Origin: Ruminiclostridium cellobioparum subsp. termitidis CT1112
GTDB lineage: Bacteria; Bacillota; Clostridia; Acetivibrionales; DSM-1351
DNA length: 58,191 nt
NCBI RefSeq assembly: GCF_000350485.1
Contig: NZ_AORV01000007.1
Location: forward strand, 1-58,191
Reading direction: 5' to 3'
In this document: piece by piece, positions 45,707 through 55,117 of the stretch
Numbering within the stretch: position 1 is the first letter of the stretch
Layout of the letters: each line of letters starts with the position of its first letter
The notes under the pieces: generated by a model
The model's input: the letters and a program-made list of their open reading frames with translations, nothing else
What the model was told of the DNA's origin: nothing
The model's database searches: none
Translations under genes and position numbers: made by a program

Positions 45707-47938
45707 ATGAAAAGTAGGATTATCACTTTTGCGCTGATAGCAATCCTGTGCTTTACATATCTCGGAGTTTTTGCCGATGACAGGGGAGTTGATTTGTATC
45801 CCGCCTCAACTGAAACCGTTTCAGGAGAAAAGTGGGGTTACATCGATCAAACCGGAGCCTTTGCCATACAGCCCGGCTATAACTTTGCCAGGGAGTTCAA
45901 TGACAGTGGTATCGCCATTGTTGGCAACGGGGATAATGAATTCGACATTTGCAAGGTTTATTTTATCAATAAGTCAGGCAAGGTCATATCCGGTCCGTTT
46001 TCCTCCTTTCTTCCCGATTTCGAAAACGGCATTGCCGTCTTAAATACCATGGATTCCGGTTCCACAGTAGTGGACTCCTCCGGCAGGGTTCTTTTCACCT
46101 CAGAATACAAAATTCATGATTATCAGGATGGACTGCTAAGCTTCTCGGACGAAAATATGAAATACGGTTTCATGGACCTGACGGGTAAAGTTGTCATTCC
46201 CGCCAAGTTTTTAAATGCCGAAGATTTCAATGACGGCAGGGCAGTGGTTGAAACAGGTGAAGACAAATTTTCGGTTATTGATAAATCGGGCAAGGTATTG
46301 GAAGTACTGAAATGTTATAATGATTATGAAAGCTCGGAAGGATTTACCTCTTTCTACGATGAAAAAAGCAAGTTGTACGGATATAAGAACTACAGCGGCG
46401 ATGTGGTAATAGAACCGGCATTTTACTCAGCAGGCAGATTTACCAGGGGATATGCCGTTGTTTCGGTGGAATCCCAGGAGATATGCGACACATATGGTTT
46501 GATAGATACAAAAGGAAAATACATACTCAAACCCGAATACTCGGGAATCACTTACCTGGGTTCGGACATGTTTGCCGCAAGCAGGAACCTCTCCGCCCCA
46601 TATTCCGACTATTATTATCCCAAAGCACTGTTCAACATCAAAGGTGAACAGCTCAGTGATTTCAAATTCTATAGAATAAATCAATTTGAGGGGGATCATG
46701 CTGTTGCCTGTGATAATACCAGTACGTTCTTTATAGATAAAAAAGGAAATATGGTTGACACTCTTCCCAACCTCCCGGGAATCGGTGATATCAAATATAT
46801 GGGCGGCATTCTCCAGGCAAAGCTGGACGGCGGTCTGGCATATCTGAAAGAAAACGGTGCAATCCTCTGGCAAAAGGATAGGATTATCCCGCTAAATGGC
46901 CGGATTAAAGCCAATGTAGTATCTTTCAGAAGAGATTACCATACGTATATCGAATATCCTGAAATTACCGGTCTGGAAGATCCTGCAGTACAGGAAAGCA
47001 TTAATAAAAAGCTGAAGGCGGAGTTTATCGGCGAATACGAAAACACTCCTGCATCCAGTAATGATGAGTATCCTGAGGACATCTCCTATGATTTTTCGGT
47101 CTCCCTTAACAAAAATTTACTTATAATAGAAAAAACCGGCTATTGGTATCCTATCGGTGCTGCGCATGGTCTGCCTTCCATGGAGTATTTCCATATTGAT
47201 ATCAAAACCGGGACTTTCTATCAGCTGAAGGACTTGTTTAAAGCCGGCAGCAAGTATGCCGACGAGCTTACCTCTCTCGTGGACAATCAGATAGCCTTAA
47301 ATACCAAAATAAGTTCAACTTTCCCCGACGATGGTATGACTTATTTTGAAGAAAAACCGGAAGTCACGGAAGATCATGATTTCGTACTGGGAAGTGACTC
47401 CTTGAAAATATATTATTTCCCTTATGCAATTGCCTCATATGTAGCCGGTTTTCCAGAGTTTGAAATCCCTTATGGCCAAATAGGCAGCATTATTGACACC
47501 AGCGGAGCTTTCTGGAATTCTTTTGACAAGACCATAATCGACAATAAGCCCAAATTATTCCGGAATATCGATAGTTCAATCGTCAGTCAAATTGAAAGTC
47601 TTATGGGCTCCTACGAGCAAAACATAATAAGTGCTATCAACAGCAATACCTTTTCAACTGTCGAGCACTGCCTCTTGAAAGGGAGTAATCTATATAACTC
47701 ACAGAAAAAACTGGTATCCAATCTATCCAGTAAAAATACAAAAGAAAAGCTCAACAAATATGAAATATATGCTGTTGAAAAGGGTGATGCTTCCAATACA
47801 TACAGGGTTTATGTCATAGAGGAGGTTGCGGTCAAGTATTCAGGCGAGGACTTTGTAAATAACAAATATAGCTGGTGCTATACCGTCGAACCTGATGAGG
47901 ATTCAAAATACAAGCTTAGTGATATTGTAAAGTGGTAG
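45707..47938 (+). CDS. Secreted WG-repeat protein with DUF4163/DUF3298-like C-terminal region
   Basis: A 743-residue exported protein. A signal peptide MKSRIITFALIAILCFTYLGVFA precedes at least four WG repeats between about 40 and 300 (KWGYIDQTGAFAIQPGYNFA; YGFMDLTGKVVIPAKF; YGYKNYSGDVVIEPAFY; YGLIDTKGKYILKPEY). These are beta-rich units found in many secreted clostridial proteins of unknown role. From about 405 the sequence resembles the DUF4163 plus DUF3298 pair seen in PdaC/RsiV-like envelope proteins (YPEITGLEDPAVQESINKKL; YFPYAIASYVAGFPEFEIPY). AAAGGAG precedes the ATG and a TATAAT box lies at 45646-45651. It is transcribed alone; function unknown, probably cell-envelope. Confidence 0.88.
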   Translation: MKSRIITFALIAILCFTYLGVFADDRGVDLYPASTETVSGEKWGYIDQTGAFAIQPGYNFAREFNDSGIAIVGNGDNEFDICKVYFINKSGKVISGPFSSFLPDFENGIAVLNTMDSGSTVVDSSGRVLFTSEYKIHDYQDGLLSFSDENMKYGFMDLTGKVVIPAKFLNAEDFNDGRAVVETGEDKFSVIDKSGKVLEVLKCYNDYESSEGFTSFYDEKSKLYGYKNYSGDVVIEPAFYSAGRFTRGYAVVSVESQEICDTYGLIDTKGKYILKPEYSGITYLGSDMFAASRNLSAPYSDYYYPKALFNIKGEQLSDFKFYRINQFEGDHAVACDNTSTFFIDKKGNMVDTLPNLPGIGDIKYMGGILQAKLDGGLAYLKENGAILWQKDRIIPLNGRIKANVVSFRRDYHTYIEYPEITGLEDPAVQESINKKLKAEFIGEYENTPASSNDEYPEDISYDFSVSLNKNLLIIEKTGYWYPIGAAHGLPSMEYFHIDIKTGTFYQLKDLFKAGSKYADELTSLVDNQIALNTKISSTFPDDGMTYFEEKPEVTEDHDFVLGSDSLKIYYFPYAIASYVAGFPEFEIPYGQIGSIIDTSGAFWNSFDKTIIDNKPKLFRNIDSSIVSQIESLMGSYEQNIISAINSNTFSTVEHCLLKGSNLYNSQKKLVSNLSSKNTKEKLNKYEIYAVEKGDASNTYRVYVIEEVAVKYSGEDFVNNKYSWCYTVEPDEDSKYKLSDIVKW

Positions 47939-47991
47939 TCAGCATAAAAGCGTAATCGGATAAAATCCTCTAAATGTATATGATTTGTATA

Positions 47992-48030
47992 AAATAAATG
48001 GCCGGCTGATATCAAGCCGGCCATTTATTT
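47992..48030. terminator. Bidirectional terminator between the WG-repeat gene and ilvB
   Basis: A 16-bp stem AAATAAATGGCCGGCT and its complement with loop GATATCA carries T-rich ends in both directions. It serves the two convergent genes. Confidence 0.85.
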
Positions 48031-48050
48031 TTAATTTATATCATCAAATC

Positions 48051-49730
48051 CTAACAGTCTACAACCTCATTTATTCCTGCACCCGGAGGCACAATGGGAA
48101 ATACCTTGTCATCCTTGTCGATCTCAAAGTTTATCAATACCGGAGTATCCGTTTCGGACAGTGCCGCTCTGATCGCCCCGTCTACCTGATCCGGGTGCGT
48201 CACATTTATCCCCTTTGCCCCAAAGGCTTCAGCCAGTGCCTTGAAATTTGTTCCCCTGTCTATTGTGGTCTGGCTGAACCTGCTGTCATAAAATAGCTCC
48301 TGCCACTGCCTGACCATCCCAAGTGCCCTGTTATTGAAAAGAGCGATGATTATGGGCAGCTTATACTCCACGGCAGTGGCCAGCTCGTTCAGGTTCATCC
48401 TGAAACTGCCGTCACCGGCGATGTTGATGACCTTTTTATCTGGTCTGCCAAGCTGTGCCCCAATACAGGCTCCGAGGCCATAGCCCATGGTACCCAGACC
48501 GCCGGAGGAAACAAATTGCCTGAACCTGGTGTACTTATAGTACTGGGCGGCCCACATCTGGTGCTGTCCCACTTCGGTGGTTATGACAGCATCACCGTGT
48601 GTAAGTTCATGCAGCCGCTCCACAATGTACTGGGGCCGGAGAACTTCGGACGATTTATTATATTTCAGCGGGTATTTCTCTTTCCATGCGTTTACCTTTG
48701 ATATCCACTCTGTATCCCTTTTTGGTTCCACACCTTTTATCAAGGTTTGGAGTATCTGCTTGATATTACCCACAAGAGGGTAATCAACCGATATGTTTTT
48801 ACCGACCTCGGCCGAATCCACATCGATATGCATTACTTCAGCGCCCGGTGCAAAGCTGCTGACCTTGCTGACAATCCTGTCGCTGAAGCGGTTCCCTATG
48901 GCAATGAACAGATCGCAGTTATGTACCGCATAGTTGGAAGTCTTGGTTCCGTGCATCCCGACCATTCCCATAAAGAGCTCATGAGTCCCCGGAAAAGTAC
49001 CCATTCCCATCAGGGAAGTGCTGACAGGGATGCAGGCACTCTCAGCAAGGCTTCTGACCTCTTCTTCGGCACCGGCAATACCCACACCTGCACCCGACAG
49101 TATAACCGGTCTGAAAGCGCTGTTAATGGCTTTGATTGCCGCTTCAAATTCTTCTCCGCTTATTTCATGGTATTTATTTGAGATGTAATCATCTTTGCCT
49201 GGAGTTCTCGGAGTATATTCCATTTCGGTGGCGGTGACATCTTTGCAGATGTCCACCAGAACAGGACCCGGCCTGCCCTCCCTTGCTATTGCAAATGCCT
49301 TTCTGATGGTATCGGCCAGCTTTGTTACATCCTTGACTATAAAATTATGCTTTGTTATAGGCATGGTGATGCCTGTAATATCCACCTCCTGAAAAGAGTC
49401 CTTACCCAGCAGGCCGGTGGGCACCTGACCTGTTATGGCGACCATGGGTACAGAATCCATATAGGCTGTGGCAATACCCGTAACCAGATTTGTGGCACCC
49501 GGGCCCGAGGTCGCTATGCACACACCCACCTTGCCGGTGGCACGGGCATAGCCGTCAGCGGCATGGGAAGCCCCTTGTTCATGCGAGGTAAGTATATGCC
49601 TTATCTCGTTTCTCGCCCTGTACAGTGCATCATAGATAACTATGGCCTGACCTCCGGGATAACCGAAAACCGTATCAACACCCTGCTCTTTTAAACATTC
49701 TATAATAATATCGGCACCTAATATTTTCAT
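48051..49730 (-). CDS. ilvB: Acetolactate synthase large (catalytic) subunit
   Basis: A TPP- and FAD-dependent enzyme of 559 residues that joins two pyruvates to acetolactate (valine, leucine) or pyruvate and 2-ketobutyrate (isoleucine). The catalytic Glu lies in HEQGASH near residue 50; FGYPGGQAI is at the start; the TPP motif GDGSFRMNLNELATAVEYKLP is near 440. AAGGAG is seven bases before the ATG. It follows ilvD by 46 bases and ends at a terminator; no small subunit gene ilvN is next to it. The anabolic IlvB family fits better than catabolic AlsS because of the ilvD neighbour. Confidence 0.95.
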   Translation of the reverse strand: MKILGADIIIECLKEQGVDTVFGYPGGQAIVIYDALYRARNEIRHILTSHEQGASHAADGYARATGKVGVCIATSGPGATNLVTGIATAYMDSVPMVAITGQVPTGLLGKDSFQEVDITGITMPITKHNFIVKDVTKLADTIRKAFAIAREGRPGPVLVDICKDVTATEMEYTPRTPGKDDYISNKYHEISGEEFEAAIKAINSAFRPVILSGAGVGIAGAEEEVRSLAESACIPVSTSLMGMGTFPGTHELFMGMVGMHGTKTSNYAVHNCDLFIAIGNRFSDRIVSKVSSFAPGAEVMHIDVDSAEVGKNISVDYPLVGNIKQILQTLIKGVEPKRDTEWISKVNAWKEKYPLKYNKSSEVLRPQYIVERLHELTHGDAVITTEVGQHQMWAAQYYKYTRFRQFVSSGGLGTMGYGLGACIGAQLGRPDKKVINIAGDGSFRMNLNELATAVEYKLPIIIALFNNRALGMVRQWQELFYDSRFSQTTIDRGTNFKALAEAFGAKGINVTHPDQVDGAIRAALSETDTPVLINFEIDKDDKVFPIVPPGAGINEVVDC

Positions 49731-49776
49731 TCACTCACTCCTTCATTCCCTGCATATCTTCCTGCTTATCACCTTA

Positions 49777-51435
49777 CTACTTCAAAACTGCTCCCGTACT
49801 GGCAGAAGTGACAAGTCTGGCATACCTGCCCAGATATCCCGAGGTTATCTTGGGTGCAGGTGCGCTCCAAAGAGCTTTCCTTCTGTCCAGATCCTCCCGG
49901 CTGCACTCTATGTTGAGGCGCCCTTCGGGTATATTGATGTCAACAATATCCCCCTCCTGAATGAGAGCTATAGGTCCGCCCTCCATTGCTTCGGGAGATA
50001 CGTGGCCTATAGAGGCTCCTCTCGAAGCGCCGGAAAATCTTCCGTCGGTGATAAGTGCCACGCAGCTGTCCAATCCCATGCCTGCTATGGCAGAGGTTGG
50101 TCCCAGCATCTCCCGCATGCCTGGCCCCCCTTTGGGGCCCTCATACCGGATGATCACCACATCTCCCTCTACAATTTTGCCTTCATATATTGATTTAATT
50201 GCGTCATCTTCACTGTCAAACACTCTTGCAGGCCCTTTATGAACCAGCATTGAATCGGCTACGGCCGACTTCTTCACCACCGCCCCGTCAGGCGCGATAT
50301 TTCCCCTGAGCACTGCTATTCCTCCGGTGGCACTGTGCGGTGCATCTATATTTTTAATGACGTTGTAATCCTTTACGACCGCATTCTCTATATTTTCTCC
50401 TACCGTTTTGCCTGTGGCTGTTATCAGGTCAAGATGGAGCAGTCCTTTTTTGGATAATTCCTTCATGACCGCCTGTACTCCGCCTGCCGCATAGAGGTCC
50501 TGAATATGATAACTGCCTGCCGGCGCCAGCTTGCAGAGGTTGGGCGTCCTTGAACTGATTTCGTTGATTATATCCAGATCGATCTGCATGCCTGCCTCAT
50601 TTGCTATGGCTGGGAGATGGAGGACGGAATTTGTTGAACAGCCCAGTGCCATATCCACCGTCAGGGCATTTTCAAAGGCCTTTTGGGTCAGTATGTCGGA
50701 GGGTTTGATATCCTTTTCCACCAGCTCCATAACCTTCATGCCGGCATGTTTTGCAAGCCTGATCCTTTCGGCGTATACGGCAGGTATCGTTCCGTTTCCT
50801 GTAAGTCCGAGGCCCAGCACTTCTGTGAGGCAGTTCATGGAGTTTGCCGTAAACATGCCGGAGCAGGAACCGCAGCCCGGACATGCACTGTTTTCAAAGT
50901 CATCGACCTCTTCCCTGGTTATTTTTCCGGCCTTGAAAGCACCTACCGCTTCAAACATGGTATTCAGGTCCAGCTGCTTTCCGTCCTTGTTCAGAGAGAG
51001 CATGGGCCCCCCGCTTATGACAATGGAGGGTACATCGATCCTGGCTGCAGCCATCAGCATACCCGGTACGATTTTGTCACAGTTGGGTATAAAGACCATT
51101 CCGTCAAAGCTGTGTGCTTTCCCCATGGCTTCACAGGAATCAGCAATTAGTTCTCTGGTCGCAAGTGAATATTTCATACCGGTATGGCCCATGGCAATAC
51201 CGTCGCAGACACCTATGGCGCCGAATTCGATTGGCGTTCCTCCGGCCATTCTTATTCCTGCCTTGACCGCCTCGGTTATTTTATCCAGATGTATATGTCC
51301 CGGAATTATTTCATTTTGTGAGTTTACCACCCCGATTAAAGGCCTCTCAAGTTCCTCATCGGTATACCCCATTGCCTTAAAAAGTGCTCTGTGAGGAGCT
51401 CTTTCAATACCTTTTTTTACAATATCACTTCTCAT
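49777..51435 (-). CDS. ilvD: Dihydroxy-acid dehydratase
   Basis: An iron-sulfur enzyme of 552 residues that dehydrates dihydroxy-acids to 2-keto acids, the third common step of branched-chain amino acid synthesis. Cysteine ligands are visible in [10 protein letters not shown] (near 120) and [18 protein letters not shown] (near 190), and [19 protein letters not shown] forms the C-terminal active-site block. Start: ATG 51435 (MRSDIVKKG), with GGAGG five bases upstream; the frame to 51489 was rejected. It leads the ilvD-ilvB pair. Confidence 0.96.
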   Translation of the reverse strand: MRSDIVKKGIERAPHRALFKAMGYTDEELERPLIGVVNSQNEIIPGHIHLDKITEAVKAGIRMAGGTPIEFGAIGVCDGIAMGHTGMKYSLATRELIADSCEAMGKAHSFDGMVFIPNCDKIVPGMLMAAARIDVPSIVISGGPMLSLNKDGKQLDLNTMFEAVGAFKAGKITREEVDDFENSACPGCGSCSGMFTANSMNCLTEVLGLGLTGNGTIPAVYAERIRLAKHAGMKVMELVEKDIKPSDILTQKAFENALTVDMALGCSTNSVLHLPAIANEAGMQIDLDIINEISSRTPNLCKLAPAGSYHIQDLYAAGGVQAVMKELSKKGLLHLDLITATGKTVGENIENAVVKDYNVIKNIDAPHSATGGIAVLRGNIAPDGAVVKKSAVADSMLVHKGPARVFDSEDDAIKSIYEGKIVEGDVVIIRYEGPKGGPGMREMLGPTSAIAGMGLDSCVALITDGRFSGASRGASIGHVSPEAMEGGPIALIQEGDIVDINIPEGRLNIECSREDLDRRKALWSAPAPKITSGYLGRYARLVTSASTGAVLK

Positions 51436-51516
51436 ATGAACCTCCATTCGGTGCGCGCCTGAAACTTTTTTGGCGGCACTTAGTCTCAATAGTAAGTTAA
51501 TTTATTTAATCCTATA

Positions 51517-51563
51517 TGTTTATCTAATTACATGTTTATCTATTTTATCTATTTTATCTATTT
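51517..51563. repeat. Short tandem TTTATCTA repeats in the ilvD leader
   Basis: The word TTTATCTA recurs about four times, with three copies in a 9-base period and a flanking pair of ATGTTTATCTA copies about 16 bases apart. The rest of the 355-base ilvD-cvpA gap shows no gene and no T-box antiterminator core. Confidence 0.6.
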
Positions 51564-51635
51564 GCTTGGTGTTTTTTAGTGTACCACTCCTGTTTCAGAT
51601 ATATCATCAATTGCAACGATAATAAATTCCTATAC

Positions 51636-51670
51636 GCTAAAATAATAGCCGGGATAACTCTGTCCCAGCT
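51636..51670 (-). terminator. Possible terminator after the cvpA gene
   Basis: A stem AGC-GGGA/TCCC-GCT with one mismatch and an eight-base loop is followed on the minus strand by ATTATTTT. It is short, so termination may be partial. Confidence 0.4.
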
Positions 51671-51790
51671 TGATTTAAACTTATTTTACTCTTATGTTAG
51701 GGAAGTGTCCAGACCGACGGGGCAAGTGGATAAAAAACATTAAAACAAACCGTAAACCAGGGGAGAAAACATTAATTGCCTTAAAGTCAA

Positions 51791-52498
51791 TTATGATTTT
51801 ACCTGCTCCTGCTGGTGCTCGGGAGATAAAAAGCCGACAATGAAATTATTCTGATAGAAGTAACTGGCAAACTGTGAAGTCCTGACAGAATCTATTACCG
51901 ATGAAAACTTCGGAAAGGCACTGAACAGTACAAGCAGAGCACAAAGTATGTATACCATGAATATGCCCTCTATTGCTCCCAGAACAAATCCTCCGGCCTT
52001 GTCCAACTGCTTGAAAACCGGGAGTTTTGCTATTGTTTTGATTATAACCCGCGCAAAAATGAGTCCGAAGCGTATTATCAGATATATTAGAATCATACTC
52101 ATAATATTTATCACAAGCGTGGCTATCTCGGAACCTACAGCTTCGGTAATTTTTTGAAAGCCCAGGACATCCTTTTTACCGACATTTTCAATTATGGCCT
52201 CTTTTATAAACCCCGGAAGCTTTAAGCTGTCAACAATCGACTGTGCCGTCCTCTCCTGGAGCGAAAGGCCGTCGGCTGACTGCTGCCTGACTATGCCGCT
52301 GATTACCGAGGCTTTTATATTGGCATAGATGACTGTCTTTTGAAGCATTGCCGATAAGACAGGATAAAATTTTATGGCGAAAATTACCGATAATATATAT
52401 GAGAGCAGCCTGAAGACAGAGTATAGGAAACCGTTCCTCATACCAATTGCCGTAAATATAACAATAATGACCAATACACCAATGTCCGTCCAGTTCAT
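51791..52498 (-). CDS. CvpA-family membrane protein
   Basis: A 235-residue integral membrane protein with about four transmembrane segments (near 6-22, 28-48, 115-140 and 170-195). NWTDIGVLVIIVIFTAIGMRNGFLYSVFRLLSYILS is the family's N-terminal block, split here as NWTDIGVLVIIVIFTAIGM and RNGFLYSVFRLL. CvpA proteins are linked to colicin V production and envelope stress in proteobacteria; their role in clostridia is unclear. Start: ATG 52498 with GAAAGGG six bases upstream, preferred to TTG 52504. It follows the DUF5711 gene by 17 bases. Confidence 0.85.
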   Translation of the reverse strand: MNWTDIGVLVIIVIFTAIGMRNGFLYSVFRLLSYILSVIFAIKFYPVLSAMLQKTVIYANIKASVISGIVRQQSADGLSLQERTAQSIVDSLKLPGFIKEAIIENVGKKDVLGFQKITEAVGSEIATLVINIMSMILIYLIIRFGLIFARVIIKTIAKLPVFKQLDKAGGFVLGAIEGIFMVYILCALLVLFSAFPKFSSVIDSVRTSQFASYFYQNNFIVGFLSPEHQQEQVKS

Positions 52499-52515
52499 GT
52501 GCAACCCTTTCAGTA

Positions 52516-53706
52516 TTATTTTATTTCAACCAGTGAAATGTTTCCGCCCGTTATTACTATGGCTTCGTTTGAGCCGGTCAAATAGGCATCCTTGATCTCA
52601 TTGCGAGCAATGTAATGCCCGATTTTTTTCCCTTTGACAGTATACAGGTATATGCTTCTCTGAGTTCTTAAGGCCAGCTGGTCCCCATATACACTGATGC
52701 CGCTTATATTTTCGGGCTGATCAAAGCTGTACACCTCTTCCCCCTTTAAGTTCAGCACTAAAACCCTCTGACTTGCCGAACCGGAAGGATCGGTGAACTT
52801 TCCTGCCAGGATAACATATTTGTCGGTACCGGGAGCCACACAATATATGGATTCGGCGCTTTTCCTCCACAGCTGTTTTCCCTGCCTGTCCATCAAAACC
52901 ACCGTATTCTGGCCTACGGCTGCAATATTATTTCCTATGGTCTGAACGACAGGAAACACATTATCCGCTATATCAAAAACCGCAATCGGCTTTTCCTCAT
53001 AAATACTGTTGAATTCAAACTTTGTCCCTGCTTTAATGCCTTTGGTAACCACCTGGTTGATCAGTACATCCTCGCCGCCGGTTAAAGTTTTTGCACCCAG
53101 AACAATTTCCTCCGCGCAAAACTTTGTATATTTGTCAACTCCGTTTACATCAATGACAAGGACGGCAGACTTGTATTCCTTTGATTGGGTTACAACCGTA
53201 CAATCCCCCTCTTCGCTGACTTCGGCATTTATTATCTGACTGTCGAGTTTCCTTGTCCAGAGCTGGGTCTTGTCCTTAAAGAAATATATATCCCGCCCGG
53301 AAATATCAACTACCGCCATATATTTGCGTGAACTTCTCAATACCGGTCTGGTCATGGTAAGTGCCTTTTCCTGTAAAAGTCTACCTGATTTATCATACCA
53401 CTTTACCCCATCCTGGGAAAGCACAATGATATAATCTCTGTAAACCTTGCAATCAACACTCCCGTCCTGGGAAAAGGAAATGTCGGCAGCAGTTCCGCCC
53501 ATTGAATCCTGAGTATGATTTTTTGCAAAGGCAATGGCACTGTTTATATTAAATTTTTCGAAATCATAGCCTATTGACTTAAGGTAGACCGCAAATGCCA
53601 TAATTATAATAGCTATAATCAGCAGAAAAAAAATTATAACACCTGAGACTGAGTTGGGCTTTTTTATTTTAACCGGGGTATCCCCCTGATTTTCCTGAAT
53701 AGACAA
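52516..53706 (-). CDS. DUF5711-like membrane-anchored beta-propeller protein
   Basis: A 396-residue protein with one N-terminal transmembrane segment (about 22-43) and an outer domain made of repeated four-strand units such as VLSQDGVKWYDKSGRLLQEKA, VLMDRQGKQLWRKSAES and VLNLKGEEVYSFDQ. This suggests a PQQ-like or WD-like beta-propeller. It matches the DUF5711 type of clostridial protein as I recall it; the function is not known. The start is TTG at 53706 with GAGGTG upstream. It precedes the CvpA-family gene in the same transcript. Confidence 0.75.
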   Translation of the reverse strand: MSIQENQGDTPVKIKKPNSVSGVIIFFLLIIAIIIMAFAVYLKSIGYDFEKFNINSAIAFAKNHTQDSMGGTAADISFSQDGSVDCKVYRDYIIVLSQDGVKWYDKSGRLLQEKALTMTRPVLRSSRKYMAVVDISGRDIYFFKDKTQLWTRKLDSQIINAEVSEEGDCTVVTQSKEYKSAVLVIDVNGVDKYTKFCAEEIVLGAKTLTGGEDVLINQVVTKGIKAGTKFEFNSIYEEKPIAVFDIADNVFPVVQTIGNNIAAVGQNTVVLMDRQGKQLWRKSAESIYCVAPGTDKYVILAGKFTDPSGSASQRVLVLNLKGEEVYSFDQPENISGISVYGDQLALRTQRSIYLYTVKGKKIGHYIARNEIKDAYLTGSNEAIVITGGNISLVEIK

Positions 53707-53902
53707 TATTCTTTCACCTCAAAGCTTTTTCTTTAGTAACAATCATCAATATTGATTTTCCACACCTTTTTATTTATCGTCCTCCGTATAGTAAAAGTTT
53801 AGCATACGGGGCATAATATAGTCCACTATTCCCACAAGAAATTTGCTTCGCAGATTAGCCCTGCGTTCACTCAAGTGCCTTGCAGCTTATTCCCGGACGT
53901 CG

Positions 53903-55015
53903 TCATGACTTTCCGGGACTGCTTCCCCTTCTTTGACCCGTTCCCGGTGAAACCTGGCTCCTTACGAATTGGAAAAGTATTATGAACAGCAGAAACAGCC
54001 CAAGGTAACCAAATACCGGATACAGGGTGGCTATCAGCCTGGAAAAGCCCAGCGACGACATTGGTATTGCTACCGCACAGATCACAGCTGCAACAAGTTT
54101 GTAGCTGATTTTCATTTTGGTACTGACTCTTTCAGTCAGGCAATAACCGGCGGTTACCGCCGAGGTGTACATGGCAAGTATCAGAATTATACTGTAAATA
54201 TTGGACAGAAGCCTGCTGTTGTTCTGGATTATACCAAGCACCGGTATTTCGGAAATTATTGAATGAGGATAAAAGGAGTATAGTGCCGAATTTAAAACAA
54301 GTGCCGTTATGCAAAGCATTCCGCCGCCTATTATCCCTCCCCATTTTCCAACCCTGCCGGTCTTAAGGTACGGGAGCATCCTGGTCATCAATACCGTTGA
54401 GAGTATTGTGTTATAGCTCACATAGAGTATTGCGGAAAATACCCAGTTGTTGGTGACCACCCTGGCCTTTTCGGATATATTGAAGACAGAGGTGTCCTTC
54501 GATGCCAGGATGTAAAGACCAACAAATATTATCCCCACAATAAGTACCGGTGATAAGAAAGAGCTTATGGTCACAATTCCCTTTATATTTGTCATTATTG
54601 CCAGAAGAGTGGCTGCCGCACCTATTGCAACACAATATCTGTACTCCATTCCCGTGAGCTCGGCAAGCACATTTCCCAGTCCGGCAACCATCACGCACAT
54701 TATGCAGGCCATAAACAGCATCACTATGAATTCCATCAGCCTGCCAAGGAAATAACCCGTCATGGGGAACAAAAATTCGTCATAGCTGCTTATTCTTTCG
54801 GTGTAGACCTTATTGAGGACTACATACCCTACAATTGAGAACAGCAGACCCGCCAGTATGATCCCAAAAAAGCCTCCTGCATAATACATTGAAAAAAATT
54901 GTATGATTTCCTGCCCCGATGCAAATCCTGCTCCGATTATCGTTGCCATATATAAAAATGCCACCTTGAAAATATTACCGATTTCTCCTTTAACCAAAAA
55001 AGCAACTCCCAACAT
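53903..55015 (-). CDS. YkvI-like multi-pass membrane protein
   Basis: A 370-residue integral membrane protein with about ten transmembrane segments, related to the YkvI family of the APC transporter superfamily. IGAGFASGQEIIQFFS near residue 27 is the family's conserved helix-break motif. The substrate is unknown. The start is uncertain: ATG 55015 has no good ribosome binding site, while a TTG at residue 8 lies nine bases after GGGAG. The last 16 residues (polar, Gly/Arg/Ser-rich) overlap a GC-rich inverted repeat (CCCGG/CCGGG near 53894-53921) and may be a poorly conserved tail. Confidence 0.8.
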   Translation of the reverse strand: MLGVAFLVKGEIGNIFKVAFLYMATIIGAGFASGQEIIQFFSMYYAGGFFGIILAGLLFSIVGYVVLNKVYTERISSYDEFLFPMTGYFLGRLMEFIVMLFMACIMCVMVAGLGNVLAELTGMEYRYCVAIGAAATLLAIMTNIKGIVTISSFLSPVLIVGIIFVGLYILASKDTSVFNISEKARVVTNNWVFSAILYVSYNTILSTVLMTRMLPYLKTGRVGKWGGIIGGGMLCITALVLNSALYSFYPHSIISEIPVLGIIQNNSRLLSNIYSIILILAMYTSAVTAGYCLTERVSTKMKISYKLVAAVICAVAIPMSSLGFSRLIATLYPVFGYLGLFLLFIILFQFVRSQVSPGTGQRRGSSPGKS

Positions 55016-55117
55016 AGAAAATTTGGAACCTTCCGTTCCCGAGGTTATAACCTCTGTATAATTCTATGAGGGAGCTGCCCTTCACATTACATTTTATTAA
55101 TTTGCCTTGTTGGTTTG

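Noticed and set aside
50531-51394. Open frame of 287 codons antisense to ilvD
   Set aside because: It mirrors the codon pattern of ilvD, lacks a ribosome binding site and has no recognisable domain.
51481-51565. CRISPR array
   Set aside because: The TTTATCTA repeats are only 8-9 bases long with no spacers; no other array-like pattern exists in the window.
51436-51790. T-box or c-di-GMP riboswitch upstream of ilvD
   Set aside because: There is no T-box antiterminator core such as GGTGGNACCGCG, and the GGGGCAAG stretch near 51720 does not extend to the conserved parts of a GEMM riboswitch.
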